The notes below the pieces were generated by a model. It was not told the DNA's origin and made no database searches. It was given only the letters and a program-made list of their open reading frames with translations. 64,000 bases of DNA, taken from Clostridium_S neuense (GTDB lineage Bacteria > Bacillota > Clostridia > Clostridiales > Clostridiaceae). The number at the start of each line of letters is the position of its first letter. Position 1 is the first letter of the stretch. The position numbers and the translations under genes were made by a program. Shown here piece by piece: positions 34,675-44,267 of this stretch. The stretch lies in contig NZ_JBJIAA010000006.1 of the NCBI RefSeq assembly GCF_045310695.1, positions 1 to 64,000 of the forward strand. The letters are read 5' to 3'.

Positions 34675-35938
34675 ATAAATTACATTCTTTAACAGAATTA
34701 ATTTTCTCACTAATTACAAAATATAGTCCTGAAAAAAGAATAATAATTCCACATAAGAACATTGGCACATATGATTTTGTATAATCATATAAAGCCCCTA
34801 TAAAAATTTGGCCTATTGGAATTGCCGCATCACACACCGTTCCTGCTACTGAAATAGCTCTTCCAAGCATTTCATTTGGCACTTCATTTTGAAAAACAGT
34901 TGTAAAAAACACATTTGATATAATTATAAATATTACCATAATCGTAATAATAATTGTAATTTGAGGTATTACAATTATTAAATTTGTAACTATACCATTG
35001 TAGTACAGAATCAAAATAAAACTTACAAGAATTACTGATATTCCTGACAAATTAACTGAAATTGCAAATGATTTACCTGCATCCATTTTTCTTTTAAATA
35101 AACCTGGAATAATTGAACCTATTACAGCTCCAAATGTAAATACAGCTTGTATAGTTCCAATGGAGGCATCTGATATTTTAAACACATTCTTTCCTATGTA
35201 TCTTATTCCGATATATAGAACAGGATTAAGAGCTAAATTCTCGACAAAGCAACAAATTGTGAATTTTTTAAGTATACCCTTTTCATTAATACACCTAATA
35301 CCATCAGCAAAATCCATTTTAAATTTACTAAAATTAAATTCAACATCTTTTACATTATTTTTCGGAATTTTAATAAACACTTCTATTAATGCTGACAGAA
35401 AAAAGCTTATCCCATTAAATAAAATTATATAACTAATTCCAAAGAATCCAATTGCTATTCCAGAAATAAGTGGTCCAATAACTTCTGGAATAAAGGAGTT
35501 AGTGGAATTTATAGAATTGGCATTTAAACGATCTTCCTTTTCAACAATTGTTGGCATTACTGCAGATGCTGCTGAATTATAAAATCTTTTTAACACAGCC
35601 AAAATTATTACTACTGCATATATGCATCCCATACTTAAATAACCATTAATTTTATAAATAAATACTAAAGAAATGACTACTATACCATTAATTATATCAA
35701 GCATAATCATAAGTTTCTTTCTATCAAACCAGTCTGCAAAAACTCCACAAATTGGTCCAATTACTAGCCTAGGGATTGTTGCTGCTGCCATTACAGACGC
35801 AAACTTAACAGCTGAACCTGTTATTTGAAGTACATACAGTGACAGTGCAAAGCTTTGTACTTCATCTCCTGTTAACGAAATGAATTTACAAAAAATAAGT
35901 AACATAAAGTTTCTATTTTTCATAACATTAGTCTTCAT
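34673..35938 (-). CDS. MFS transporter (EntS/macrolide-efflux type)
   Basis: Twelve-helix major facilitator of 421 aa. It carries the loop 2-3 motif GVFADWFDRKKLMIMLDI and the family start LLIFCKFISLTGDEVQSFALSLYVL. Members export siderophores or drugs; substrate unknown. A GTG at 35947 precedes the ATG at 35938, which is better placed after GGGTG. It is paralogous to the gene at 36982-38259, with closely similar N-terminal thirds. The ArsR-like regulator lies between the two, separated from this gene by a dispersed repeat. Confidence 0.88.
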   Translation of the reverse strand: MKTNVMKNRNFMLLIFCKFISLTGDEVQSFALSLYVLQITGSAVKFASVMAAATIPRLVIGPICGVFADWFDRKKLMIMLDIINGIVVISLVFIYKINGYLSMGCIYAVVIILAVLKRFYNSAASAVMPTIVEKEDRLNANSINSTNSFIPEVIGPLISGIAIGFFGISYIILFNGISFFLSALIEVFIKIPKNNVKDVEFNFSKFKMDFADGIRCINEKGILKKFTICCFVENLALNPVLYIGIRYIGKNVFKISDASIGTIQAVFTFGAVIGSIIPGLFKRKMDAGKSFAISVNLSGISVILVSFILILYYNGIVTNLIIVIPQITIIITIMVIFIIISNVFFTTVFQNEVPNEMLGRAISVAGTVCDAAIPIGQIFIGALYDYTKSYVPMFLCGIIILFSGLYFVISEKINSVKECNL

Positions 35939-36085
35939 AATTAACACCCAATTTCTATTGTATACGTATTTTTTTACTTTGTAATATATATTATCATAAA
36001 AGTATTAATATGTAAATAATTGAACTGTATTACAAATTATCTGTAAAAAAATAGCATATATATATTAACACATTTTTATAAAAAA

Positions 36086-36249
36086 GAAGCTGCCGCGCTA
36101 AAAAAGTTATTCACTAGTAATTTATAAATACCGTTAATTATCTAAGAAGTGAAGAATTTTAACAAGCCAGGCAAGTTAAAACGCTCCACAATTATGATTA
36201 ATTGGTACTCTTTATAAATTACGGTTTAACATCTTAGTACGACAGCCTC
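36086..36249. repeat. Dispersed inverted-repeat element (short version)
   Basis: Left end GAAGCTGCCGCGCTAAAAAA and right end CATCTTAGTACGACAGCCTC are imperfect inverted repeats. TAATTTATAAA stands inside both ends. The block at 36118-36155 (TTTATAAATACCGTTAATTA onward) matches the element at 22450-22803. No coding frame. The remaining A/T-rich gap sequence 35948-36085 shows only weak promoter-like words. Confidence 0.7.
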
Positions 36250-36353
36250 AATTTTAGTAGTTTTGTACATATTATATACATATTGCTATAAATCAACTAC
36301 ATATATTTCTTATTTTAATTTATTCCAAATTATTTTAATATTTTAAAAGATTA

Positions 36354-36920
36354 TTACTCCTTACTTTTTATCATTGAAAAAAACACTCTATAATTTTTGT
36401 TTTTTTCATTCTCTCTTTCTTTTATAATCTTATCAATATACTCATGGAGTTCTTCTGCCTCATCATCAGTTAAAAGTACCTCCGAATATTGTACTACACC
36501 TTTACCTTTACGATGATTTTCCGCACTCTTTTGAATAATTTTCAAAAAATCTGATTTCGCTTTATCAAAAATTTGATTTAAAGTATTAAGATAAGTCTCT
36601 CCGAGCATAGTATTTATAGAATCTTTTCCCTTAAAGTCTTGTTTAATTTCAAAGTCCTCTGCTGTTGGTTCATAGTACTTTGCTATAATACCATTTACGT
36701 CCTTAGTATAAACTAACTTTAATATATCTGCCTTCTCCATTTTCTTTATATGGTAATAAACCTTTGCCGGAACCTCATTCATACTATCTGCAATCTCCTT
36801 ACAGGTTGCTGGCCTATCAAATCTTTGAAAGGCAAACAATATTTCAATTCTGTATGGATCACTATAAACTCTTATTTGATCTAATGTTGTAAGCACTTTT
36901 TCTTTTTCCATACTTTTCAC
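36354..36920 (-). CDS. ArsR-like winged-helix transcriptional regulator
   Basis: 188 aa. The N-terminal winged helix (about residues 12-80) has YRIEILFAFQRFDRPATCKE and the recognition helix AKVYYHIKKMEKADI. A long charged helical C-terminal part (95-188) follows, typical of HTH_20/ArsR-type repressors of transporter genes. No metal-binding cysteines. It lies between two paralogous MFS genes on the same strand, 61 bp after the upstream one, and probably controls it. ATG at 36920 follows AGGAAGTG. Confidence 0.82.
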   Translation of the reverse strand: MKSMEKEKVLTTLDQIRVYSDPYRIEILFAFQRFDRPATCKEIADSMNEVPAKVYYHIKKMEKADILKLVYTKDVNGIIAKYYEPTAEDFEIKQDFKGKDSINTMLGETYLNTLNQIFDKAKSDFLKIIQKSAENHRKGKGVVQYSEVLLTDDEAEELHEYIDKIIKERENEKNKNYRVFFSMIKSKE

Positions 36921-36981
36921 TTCCTAAAAGTAATGTGATATTTCTACAATTACTTTATCATACTTTATATAATAAAAAAAG

Positions 36982-38259
36982 TCATGCATTCTTACATTCT
37001 TTTTCCTCTACTATATTACTGCTTTTCTGCGTAACAATATAAACTAATCCAGAAAGTAGAATAATCATTCCAGCTACAAAAACAGGAACATAAGCTTTAG
37101 TATAATCAAACATACCACCTATAATCATTTGTCCAGCTGGCATTGCAGCTGTACATAAAGTATTTAAAACTGAAGACGCTCTCCCCATAAAATCCATTGG
37201 TACTTCCCTTTGAAATATAGTCGATAATACTATATTACACACAATTATAAATGCAACCATGACAAATAATAATGTTATAATACATGCACTTATCACTGTA
37301 ACATTCAAAATCATTTTATTATAGAACAAAACAAGTACCAGGCAAACACTTAAAACTATAGTTCCGCTTATGGTAACTACAATCCCAAAAATTTTAGTTT
37401 CAGGTAATTTATTTTGTATAATTCCTGATAATATAGAGCCAGCTAAAATCCCCATAGCTATCATAGACTGCATTGTACCAACTTTTGCATCAGATAATAA
37501 TAAAACCTTTTTACCAATATACGTAAGCCCTGTAGAAGAAAGTGGATCAAGAGCAAAATTTATAAAAAAACCGCAAACGACAATTTTAAAAACTATTTTT
37601 TTGCTTTTTATAAAGACTAAACCTTCTTTAAAATCAACCTTAAATTGCTTAAAATCAAATTTCAAATTTTTTCGCGTATTCTTAGGTATATCAATGACTA
37701 TATTAAATAATGCTGAAATAAAAAAACTAATTGAATTTATAACTATAACATAAAAAAGCCCAAAGAATCCAAATATAATTCCAGAAAAAAGCGGCCCTGC
37801 AATTTGTGGAATTGAAGTGATCGTTGAATTAATTGAATTTGCTTTTAAAAGCTTATCTTTTTCTATAATCCCTGGAAGCACTGCAGAACCAGTAAAACTA
37901 TATAGCAAAGAAACTACTGTTAATGCTACAGCTGAAAAATAAATATAAGACATTGGAAGTATACCATTTACTTTATAAACAATTCCCATGGATAAAACTA
38001 TAAGTCCATTTAAAATATCTAATAAAACCATCATTTTTTTTCTATCAAACCAATCTGCAAAAACTCCACAAATTGGCCCCAATATTATCTGTGGAATAAC
38101 TGTAATTGCAAGAACTGATGCAAACTTAGCTGCTGAACCTGTTATCTTAAGAACATAAAGTGACATAGCAAAATCTTGAATTTGCGTCCCCATAAGAGAT
38201 ATTAACTTTCCAGAAATCAAACATAAAAAATTTTTGTTTTTTAATATACTGTTATTCAA
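36982..38259 (-). CDS. MFS transporter (EntS/macrolide-efflux type), paralogue
   Basis: 425-aa, twelve-helix exporter. Like its paralogue it has LISGKLISLMGTQIQDFAM at the start and GVFADWFDRKKMMVLLDILN in loop 2-3. GTG at 38268 lies within the ribosome binding site; GAGGTG sets the TTG at 38259, aligning the N-terminus with the paralogue. A striking 53-bp palindrome covers its -10 region and leader. First gene of a probable mfs-regulator operon. Confidence 0.88.
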   Translation of the reverse strand: MNNSILKNKNFLCLISGKLISLMGTQIQDFAMSLYVLKITGSAAKFASVLAITVIPQIILGPICGVFADWFDRKKMMVLLDILNGLIVLSMGIVYKVNGILPMSYIYFSAVALTVVSLLYSFTGSAVLPGIIEKDKLLKANSINSTITSIPQIAGPLFSGIIFGFFGLFYVIVINSISFFISALFNIVIDIPKNTRKNLKFDFKQFKVDFKEGLVFIKSKKIVFKIVVCGFFINFALDPLSSTGLTYIGKKVLLLSDAKVGTMQSMIAMGILAGSILSGIIQNKLPETKIFGIVVTISGTIVLSVCLVLVLFYNKMILNVTVISACIITLLFVMVAFIIVCNIVLSTIFQREVPMDFMGRASSVLNTLCTAAMPAGQMIIGGMFDYTKAYVPVFVAGMIILLSGLVYIVTQKSSNIVEEKECKNA

Positions 38260-38270
38260 ATAGCCCACCT

Positions 38271-38343
38271 CATTAAAATAATCTTAACGTTAAAAAAAAT
38301 TTAACGTTAAGATTATTTTAATGTATTATTAGTAATTTGTAAA
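38271..38343 (-). promoter_or_regulatory. Promoter with 53-bp palindromic operator
   Basis: Minus strand: -35 TTTACA (38343-38338), 17-bp spacer, -10 TAAAAT (38320-38315). The palindrome 38271-38323 has perfect 24-bp arms around five A residues. It contains two copies of the self-complementary TTAACGTTAA (38284-38293 and 38301-38310). It covers the -10, the start point and the region up to the ribosome binding site. Confidence 0.75.
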
Positions 38344-38445
38344 GATTGATTAATAAAAAAATATATAAATATACTTTTTGTTGAAGTTACTTATTTTTAG
38401 TGATATTCTATATCTATAATTTTTAATGTAAGGAGCTATAAATAA

Positions 38446-39210
38446 ATGCGTCAACATTCATTATCAAGAACAGAATTATTAATTGGAAAAGATAACTTAG
38501 AAAAACTATACAACAGCAAGGTTGTCGTTTTAGGTATAGGTGGAGTTGGAAGTTATACGGTTGAAGCGCTTACAAGATCAGGAATTGGAACTTTAACGCT
38601 TGTAGATGATGATACTGTTTGCTTAACTAATCTTAATAGACAAATTCATGCCACTTTTAAAACTATAGCTAAACCTAAAGTTGAAGTAATGAAGGAAAGA
38701 ATTTTGAGTATAAATCCTCACTGCATAGTAAATACATATCAGACATTTATAACTGAAGAAAATATAAATGATATAATACCAGAAGATACTGATTATGTAA
38801 TAGATGCTATAGATACTGTTTCATCAAAAATTTCGGTTATATTATGGTGCAAGGAGCATAACATAAATATAATAAGCTGTATGGGTACAGGAAATAAATT
38901 AGATCCTACTCAATTTAGAATTTCAGATATATATAAAACTAAAATTTGTCCACTTGCCAAGGTAATGCGTCATGAACTAAAGAAGAGAGGTGTGAAATCC
39001 CTTAAAGTACTTTATTCTGAGGAAATGCCTAAAAAGCCTAAGATAGGTGAAGTAATAACCTGTAAAGAAGGCTGTGTATGCACAAATGGTTCAAGAAAGT
39101 GTACTGCAAAACGTCAGATTCCAGCAAGTATATCCTTTGTGCCTCCTGTAGCAGGAATGATAATCGGAGGAGAGGTCATAAAAGACATAATAGAATACAA
39201 TGATAAGTAA
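38446..39210 (+). CDS. tcdA: tRNA threonylcarbamoyladenosine dehydratase (TcdA/CsdL-like)
   Basis: E1-like ThiF-fold ATPase that cyclises t6A37 to ct6A in tRNA. The nucleotide loop GIGGVGSYTVEALTRSGIG lies at residues 30-48, followed by DDDTVCLTNLNRQ, the adenylation Asp in DAIDTV, and the C-terminal region with several Cys (CKEGCVC). SISFVPPVAGMIIGGEVIKD closes the domain. 254 aa, usual length. ATG after AAGGAG. A tsaD gene for the preceding t6A step is elsewhere in the window. Confidence 0.92.
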   Translation: MRQHSLSRTELLIGKDNLEKLYNSKVVVLGIGGVGSYTVEALTRSGIGTLTLVDDDTVCLTNLNRQIHATFKTIAKPKVEVMKERILSINPHCIVNTYQTFITEENINDIIPEDTDYVIDAIDTVSSKISVILWCKEHNINIISCMGTGNKLDPTQFRISDIYKTKICPLAKVMRHELKKRGVKSLKVLYSEEMPKKPKIGEVITCKEGCVCTNGSRKCTAKRQIPASISFVPPVAGMIIGGEVIKDIIEYNDK

Positions 39211-39307
39211 TCATCCTACATGATGGTTTGCAAGCAGCAGAATAAGAGCATGTGCTTTGTATAGTAACCCTATAAACTCAGCTAATTTATTAAATTTTAA
39301 AATCAAC

Positions 39308-39356
39308 AATGAGTGACAAGTTATGAATAAAGGTTAAGCATAACTTGCCACTCATT
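39308..39356. terminator. Bidirectional terminator-like hairpin between tcdA and yjbQ
   Basis: AATGAGTGACAAGTTATG / CATAACTTGCCACTCATT (one mismatch) with a 13-nt loop and T-rich DNA to the right. Genes converge here. Confidence 0.7.
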
Positions 39357-39379
39357 TTAAATTTTTAGCTCTATTAATT

Positions 39380-39793
39380 TTATTTAATATTATCGCTCGT
39401 TAATTTTACATAAACCTTTCTGTTTCTAGGTCCATCAAATTCTGTAAAATATATTCCCTGCCAGGTTCCAAGTTTAAGCTTTCCATTCTCAATAATAACT
39501 GTGCAACTTGATCCCATAAGTGAAGCTTTTATATGTGCATGAGAATTTCCCTCTGCATGCTTATAATTCCAGCTTATAGGAAAAACTTTATCTAAAGTTT
39601 GTATTATATCACTAACAACATCTGGATCTGCATTTTCATTTATAGTGATTCCTGCTGTAGTATGTGGACAGAATACAGTTAGGGTACCGCTTTGTACCTT
39701 ACTTTCCTTTAATGATTTCCTAACCAAGTCAGTTATGTCTAAAAACTCTTCATTTTTATAAGTTTTTAATGAATACTCAAATAAATTATTCAT
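39380..39793 (-). CDS. YjbQ/UPF0047 family protein
   Basis: 137-aa single-domain protein with conserved VFCPHTTAGITINENADPDV, WNYKHAEGNSHAHIKASLMG and GTWQGIYFTEFDGPR. The His/Glu set forms a metal or phosphate site. Members have weak thiamine-phosphate synthase activity, but the true role is unclear. The ATG at 39793 lies 4 nt after the alaX stop, with AAAGGTATGAG inside alaX, so the two are coupled. Confidence 0.9.
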   Translation of the reverse strand: MNNLFEYSLKTYKNEEFLDITDLVRKSLKESKVQSGTLTVFCPHTTAGITINENADPDVVSDIIQTLDKVFPISWNYKHAEGNSHAHIKASLMGSSCTVIIENGKLKLGTWQGIYFTEFDGPRNRKVYVKLTSDNIK

Positions 39794-39797
39794 ATAC

Positions 39798-40961
39798 TCA
39801 TACCTTTCTTTTTAAGAATTCCACAAACCTATCTAAATCTTCTTTATTTGAAAAAGCTGCTTGTGCTCTCTTAGGACTTCCACCACCTCTACCATTGAAT
39901 TCCTTTATGTTTTCCTTGAATATCTTCCCACACTGTACATTATCTATAGAATTTTGTGCAAAAATAATTCTGTTATCTTTACCTGACGTCAATATAATAA
40001 CTGCTTCTTCATCTTTTAAGCAATCATATACCCCTTCTATAAAATCAAAATCCTTATCTTCATAATCCGCTGATATAAATTTAGAATGCAAAGACTTTAA
40101 AAGTTTTTCTGCCTGTATTTTTGCTTCGTTTTTCTTATATTCGGCAATCTCTTTTCTAAGATTTGCAATTTCTTCGTTTTGAGAATTTACTCTATCAACT
40201 AATTTATCTTCCTCTGTAGAAAAAGATTTTTGAAGCTTACCTATTATATCATGTTCTTTCATAATATGCTTAAGTGCTCTTTCTCCGCACTTAAAATAAA
40301 CTCTTGTCATTCCCTTATATTTTTCAGTTTTTAATATCTTTACAATACCTACTTCACCTGTTCTAACAACATGAGTCCCACAACATGCACTATAATCAAC
40401 ATCGCCAAGCTGAACTATCCTTATCCTTCCCTCTGCCTTTATAGCCTTTCTAAGAGGAAGCTTTTGTGCTTCAGCTTTACTCATAAAATAAGTTTTTGTA
40501 GGCACATTCATATAAATATAATTATTTACTTCTTCTTCAACCTTTTGAACCATAGCCTCAGTTACTTCTTCCATATCAATATCAATCGTTATGTAATCTT
40601 CTCCCATATGAAAGCCGCAATTAACACCCTTATATAATTTAAAAAATGCTGCTGATAAAAGATGTTCTCCTGTATGCTGTTGAATGTTATCTCTCCTTCT
40701 TTGGAAATCCACTTTACATTCTGCTATTTCTCCATCAGGTTTTTTACTCATAACATGATAAATCACATCATCCTTCTCATGAACAAACTCAACTGGTATT
40801 CCATTTATAGTCCCTAAATCACAAGGCTGACCTCCACCTTCTGGATAAAATGGGGTTTTATCTAAAATAACTTCATATTTATTATTTTTCTCCACTACAT
40901 CTACTATTTTTGCTTCTCCCTGGCATATATATGGGTCATCATAAAACATTTTTTCAGTCAT
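39798..40961 (-). CDS. Alanyl-tRNA editing protein, AlaX-L type with DHHA1 domain
   Basis: Free-standing trans-editing hydrolase that deacylates Ser- or Gly-tRNA(Ala). The N-terminal beta-barrel with FYPEGGGQPCDLG (residues 38-50) is followed by the zinc site H96TGEH100 and C193CGTH197. A coiled-coil linker (about 225-275) leads to the DHHA1 domain with NGRGGGSPKRAQAAF. 387 aa fits the AlaX-L class. The ATG at 40961 follows TGGAGATG. Forms an operon with yjbQ. Confidence 0.93.
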   Translation of the reverse strand: MTEKMFYDDPYICQGEAKIVDVVEKNNKYEVILDKTPFYPEGGGQPCDLGTINGIPVEFVHEKDDVIYHVMSKKPDGEIAECKVDFQRRRDNIQQHTGEHLLSAAFFKLYKGVNCGFHMGEDYITIDIDMEEVTEAMVQKVEEEVNNYIYMNVPTKTYFMSKAEAQKLPLRKAIKAEGRIRIVQLGDVDYSACCGTHVVRTGEVGIVKILKTEKYKGMTRVYFKCGERALKHIMKEHDIIGKLQKSFSTEEDKLVDRVNSQNEEIANLRKEIAEYKKNEAKIQAEKLLKSLHSKFISADYEDKDFDFIEGVYDCLKDEEAVIILTSGKDNRIIFAQNSIDNVQCGKIFKENIKEFNGRGGGSPKRAQAAFSNKEDLDRFVEFLKRKV

Positions 40962-41180
40962 AAAATCATCTCCAAAACTTTTTCTTTATTAATACCATTT
41001 TAGATTATTTATTTCTACTGTGCAAGAAAAAGAAAATATTCCTTCAAAATTTATCCATGTAAGGCTTTATATGTGAATACAATTAAGTTATATTTTTGTG
41101 ACTTTAAAATTGTATTTACTTAATTACCATAAATACTACATAGTTTTGCTCTAAAGTATATGTTAGAATGTCAACTATAC

Positions 41181-41356
41181 TTGCCGAATCTTCTAAATGA
41201 AGTACGGGGGATCACATTTGGGTGAATTCTTTAGAACAACATATAACAAGCTAAATAATTGACAAAAAAACTTTTAAAGCTTTTATATAGTTTAAACATA
41301 TGTTCCTAAAGATAGGGTGCCTTCAACCCGAACCCGCAAGCTAACCTCGGAGGCAA
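41181..41356 (+). promoter_or_regulatory. c-di-AMP (ydaO/yuaA) riboswitch
   Basis: Conserved blocks of the ydaO motif occur in order: TTGCCGAATC, ACGGGGGATCAC, TTGGGTGAAT, then GATAGGGTGCCTTCAACCCG, AACCCGC, AGCTAACCTCGGAGGCAA. The ends TTGCC and GGCAA form P1. The ligand is cyclic di-AMP. The AGGAGGA ribosome binding site starts only 8 nt after P1 and no terminator hairpin intervenes. It controls the LysM-SleB hydrolase gene. Confidence 0.93.
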
Positions 41357-41374
41357 AATAGAAGGAGGATACTT

Positions 41375-42142
41375 ATGAATAAATTAAAATTTTTAGCTAT
41401 TGGTGCTTTTATAGCCATAGCTGGAGCAAATTCAAACAATGTACATGCTGCAACCTACAGCGTTAAAAGTGGTGACTCACTTTACACTATAAGTAGAAGC
41501 TATAGTACAAATACAAATTACCTAATGGAATATAATAATTTAGCTGGAAGCACCATATATCCTGGACAAACTATAAAGGTTCCAGATACCGTTTACACGG
41601 TTAAAAGTGGTGACTCACTTTATCTTATATCTCAAAAATTTGGTGTAACTTTAGGTAATCTTAGATGGGCAAATAACATATGGTCAGATTACATTTATCC
41701 TGGACAAACTTTAGCTATTCCTGCTAAAAACAGTAGTTCACAGTCGCAGGTTATAGCATCACCTTATGTAATTTCATGTACTAATGCCGAAGTTGATTTA
41801 CTTGCAAGACTTATAAATGCAGAAGCTGGCGGTGAGAGCTATACTGCAATGAAATCAGTAGGAGCAGTAATAGTTAATAGAGTCAAAAGCGGTACATTCC
41901 CAAATACTATTACAAAGGTTATCTATGACACTGATTCTGGATACTACCAATTCACTCCAGTTGAAAATGGCATGATAAATAATGCTGCAACCGCAAGTTC
42001 ACTAAGTGCAGCAAAGGAAGCTCTTAGAGGTGCTGACCCAACAAATGGAGCACTATACTTCTATGATAATACTGCAACAAATAGTTGGCTTAGGGCAAAA
42101 CCTGTATCTTTAATTTCAGGTAAATTAATATTTGCTTTTTAA
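41375..42142 (+). CDS. Secreted LysM / SleB-like cell wall hydrolase
   Basis: 255 aa. A signal peptide (MNKLKFLAIGAFIAIAGANS, cleavage near VHAA) is followed by two LysM peptidoglycan-binding repeats (about 28-70 and 74-117, each with VKSGDSLY and IYPGQT). A Hydrolase_2 (SleB/CwlJ) domain covers 135-255, with LARLINAEAGGESYTAMKSV where the Glu is catalytic. It likely acts as a lytic transglycosylase-type wall hydrolase. Preceded by a c-di-AMP riboswitch, as is common for such genes. ATG after AAGGAGGA. Confidence 0.94.
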   Translation: MNKLKFLAIGAFIAIAGANSNNVHAATYSVKSGDSLYTISRSYSTNTNYLMEYNNLAGSTIYPGQTIKVPDTVYTVKSGDSLYLISQKFGVTLGNLRWANNIWSDYIYPGQTLAIPAKNSSSQSQVIASPYVISCTNAEVDLLARLINAEAGGESYTAMKSVGAVIVNRVKSGTFPNTITKVIYDTDSGYYQFTPVENGMINNAATASSLSAAKEALRGADPTNGALYFYDNTATNSWLRAKPVSLISGKLIFAF

Positions 42143-42213
42143 GTATTGCTTTTAGAGTTTAAACTGTATTTATAAATTCTACAATTAAATCTATAGAAGT
42201 GCTTAAAGTACAG

Positions 42214-42254
42214 AATAAAATTCCAGAGGATTTAGCTTCCTCTGGAATTTTATT
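42214..42254 (+). terminator. Intrinsic terminator after the LysM-SleB gene
   Basis: AATAAAATTCCAGAGGA / TCCTCTGGAATTTTATT with a 7-nt loop and T run. Confidence 0.9.
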
Positions 42255-42351
42255 TTTATAAAGATTTTACTCTTAAACTTTAAGTTTTTAATAGTTTATT
42301 TTTAAAACAGAGCTTCCCAATATATTTTAAAAAATTTTGATAATATTTCTC

Positions 42352-42399
42352 TTGAAGTCATAATAAAATAATGTTATAGTATAAATGCAATCGATTGCA
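42352..42399 (+). promoter_or_regulatory. glgP promoter with LacI-type operator
   Basis: TTGAAG (42352-42357), 17-bp spacer, TATAGT (42375-42380). The perfect palindrome TGCAATCGATTGCA (42386-42399) covers the start point, as a LacI/GalR-family repressor site would. A 220-nt leader follows, in which I see no riboswitch. Confidence 0.7.
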
Positions 42400-42619
42400 C
42401 AATCTATACTTTATTTATGAACTTTAAACATAATAACATGGGCAAATATATAATTACATAGATCATCATAACAATTTTTTAATAAATATGACAATTTTAA
42501 AGAGGAACATTATTTTAAATGTAGAAGAAATAAACTTATAACCTATAAAATATTGTATTAAACCAAAAGTTAATTCTAACTATTAATTTATAATATTTAA
42601 GAAAGGTGTGTAACTTATT

Positions 42620-44236
42620 ATGAATAAAACTTTACCGAAAGTAGCTTATTTTTGTATGGAATATGCAGTTGATGCTTCCATGAGAACTTACGCAGGTGGA
42701 CTTGGAATATTGGCCGGAGATTACATGAAAGGTGCAAAAGATTATGAATATCCTATGGTAGGTATAGGCTTGAAATGGAAACAAGGATATAGCGATCAAT
42801 ATATAGATGAAAATGATAAAGCTTATGATTCTTATAAAAATTACAAATATGATTTTTTAAAGGATACTGGAGTAAAAATCAATGTTAAAATTCGACAAAG
42901 AAATGTAATATGCAAAGTATGGCTTCTTGATAAATTTGGTACAGCCCCTCTTTATCTACTGGATACTGACCTTCCTGAAAATGAAGATACTTGGATAACA
43001 GGACAACTTTATGGTTGGTTTGGAGAAGAAAGAATAGCTCAAGAAATAGTTCTTGGCATAGGTGGTATAAGGGCTTTAAGAGCTCTAGGAATTGATGTTG
43101 ATGTATATCATTTTAATGAAGGTCATGCACTTTTTGCTGGATTTGAGTTAATTAAAGAAAAGATGGATTCAGGTTTATCCTTTGATGAGGCTGTAGAAAA
43201 ATCAAAAGATGAAATCGTATTTACTACTCATACTCCTATAGTCCAGGGAAATGAATCACATACTATTGATAGATTAATGTATATGGGTGCAAATAATGGT
43301 TTAACCATTGAACAATTAGTATCTCTTGGAGGTTCCCCTTTTAACATGACTGTAGGAGCTCTTAGACTTTCAAGAATTTCAAATGCAGTAGCTCAGCTTC
43401 ATAAAGAGACTGCAAACAAAATGTGGAAAGATGTTTCTAGAAGATCTGAAATAATAGGAATTACAAATGCTATTCATCTTCCAACTTGGGTAGATGAAAA
43501 TATGATTTCTGCTGCTAAAAATGATGATAAAGACGCTTTATGGAACGAACATATGAAAAATAAAGAAGCTTTGATAGATTTTGTTTATGAAAGAAACGGA
43601 GTAAAACTGGATAAGGATGCACTTTTAATAGGTTTCTCAAGACGTGCTGCACCCTATAAGAGAAGCGATTTATTATTTACAAATAAGGATATAATTGATC
43701 CATTACTTAGAGAAGGAAAAATTCAAATAGTATTTTCAGGTAAAGCACATCCACTTGATGATATAGGTAAGGGTATAGTTGAAAACTTGGTTAAATTCTC
43801 AAGGAAATATCCAAATTCGGTTGTATTTTTACAAAATTATGATATGACAATTGGAAGAATGCTTACTCATGGTTCTGATATATGGCTTAACAACCCAAGA
43901 AGACCTCTAGAGGCCAGCGGTACCTCTGGAATGAAAGCAGCCATGAACGGCGTACTTAATGTAAGTATTCTTGATGGATGGTGGCCTGAAGCTTGCAAAG
44001 ATGGTATCAACGGTTGGCAATTTGGAGATGGTGTTGAATCTGAGGACATAAAATTCATAGATGAACATGATTCAAAAGCATTATATGATGTACTAATTAA
44101 TAAAGTAATCCCTACTTTTTATTCAGACAGAAATAAGTGGATTGAAATGATGAAAAATAGCATTTTATCTACTAAAGATTATTTTTCTGTTAAGAGAATG
44201 CTTGAAGAATACTACTCTAAAATGTATCAAAAATAA
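42620..44236 (+). CDS. glgP: Alpha-glucan (glycogen/maltodextrin) phosphorylase, short GT35 type
   Basis: PLP-dependent phosphorolysis of alpha-1,4-glucan to glucose-1-phosphate. N-terminal VAYFCMEYAVDASMRTYAGG and LGILAGDYMKGAKD match the Thermotoga/archaeal-type phosphorylase. VYHFNEGHALFAGFE is conserved. The PLP-lysine region is RRPLEASGTSGMKAAMNG, followed by SILDGWWPEA. At 538 aa it lacks the extra N-terminal segment of 700-850-aa enzymes. ATG after AAAGGTGTG. Monocistronic and flanked by LacI-type operators. Confidence 0.9.
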   Translation: MNKTLPKVAYFCMEYAVDASMRTYAGGLGILAGDYMKGAKDYEYPMVGIGLKWKQGYSDQYIDENDKAYDSYKNYKYDFLKDTGVKINVKIRQRNVICKVWLLDKFGTAPLYLLDTDLPENEDTWITGQLYGWFGEERIAQEIVLGIGGIRALRALGIDVDVYHFNEGHALFAGFELIKEKMDSGLSFDEAVEKSKDEIVFTTHTPIVQGNESHTIDRLMYMGANNGLTIEQLVSLGGSPFNMTVGALRLSRISNAVAQLHKETANKMWKDVSRRSEIIGITNAIHLPTWVDENMISAAKNDDKDALWNEHMKNKEALIDFVYERNGVKLDKDALLIGFSRRAAPYKRSDLLFTNKDIIDPLLREGKIQIVFSGKAHPLDDIGKGIVENLVKFSRKYPNSVVFLQNYDMTIGRMLTHGSDIWLNNPRRPLEASGTSGMKAAMNGVLNVSILDGWWPEACKDGINGWQFGDGVESEDIKFIDEHDSKALYDVLINKVIPTFYSDRNKWIEMMKNSILSTKDYFSVKRMLEEYYSKMYQK

Positions 44237-44267
44237 AAGTATGCTTGATAATAAATTCACCTAAAAT

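Noticed and set aside
34673..38259. Horizontally acquired resistance island (two exporters plus regulator)
   Set aside because: Base composition and codon use look like the surroundings, and no integrase or transposase is present; simple paralogue duplication suffices.
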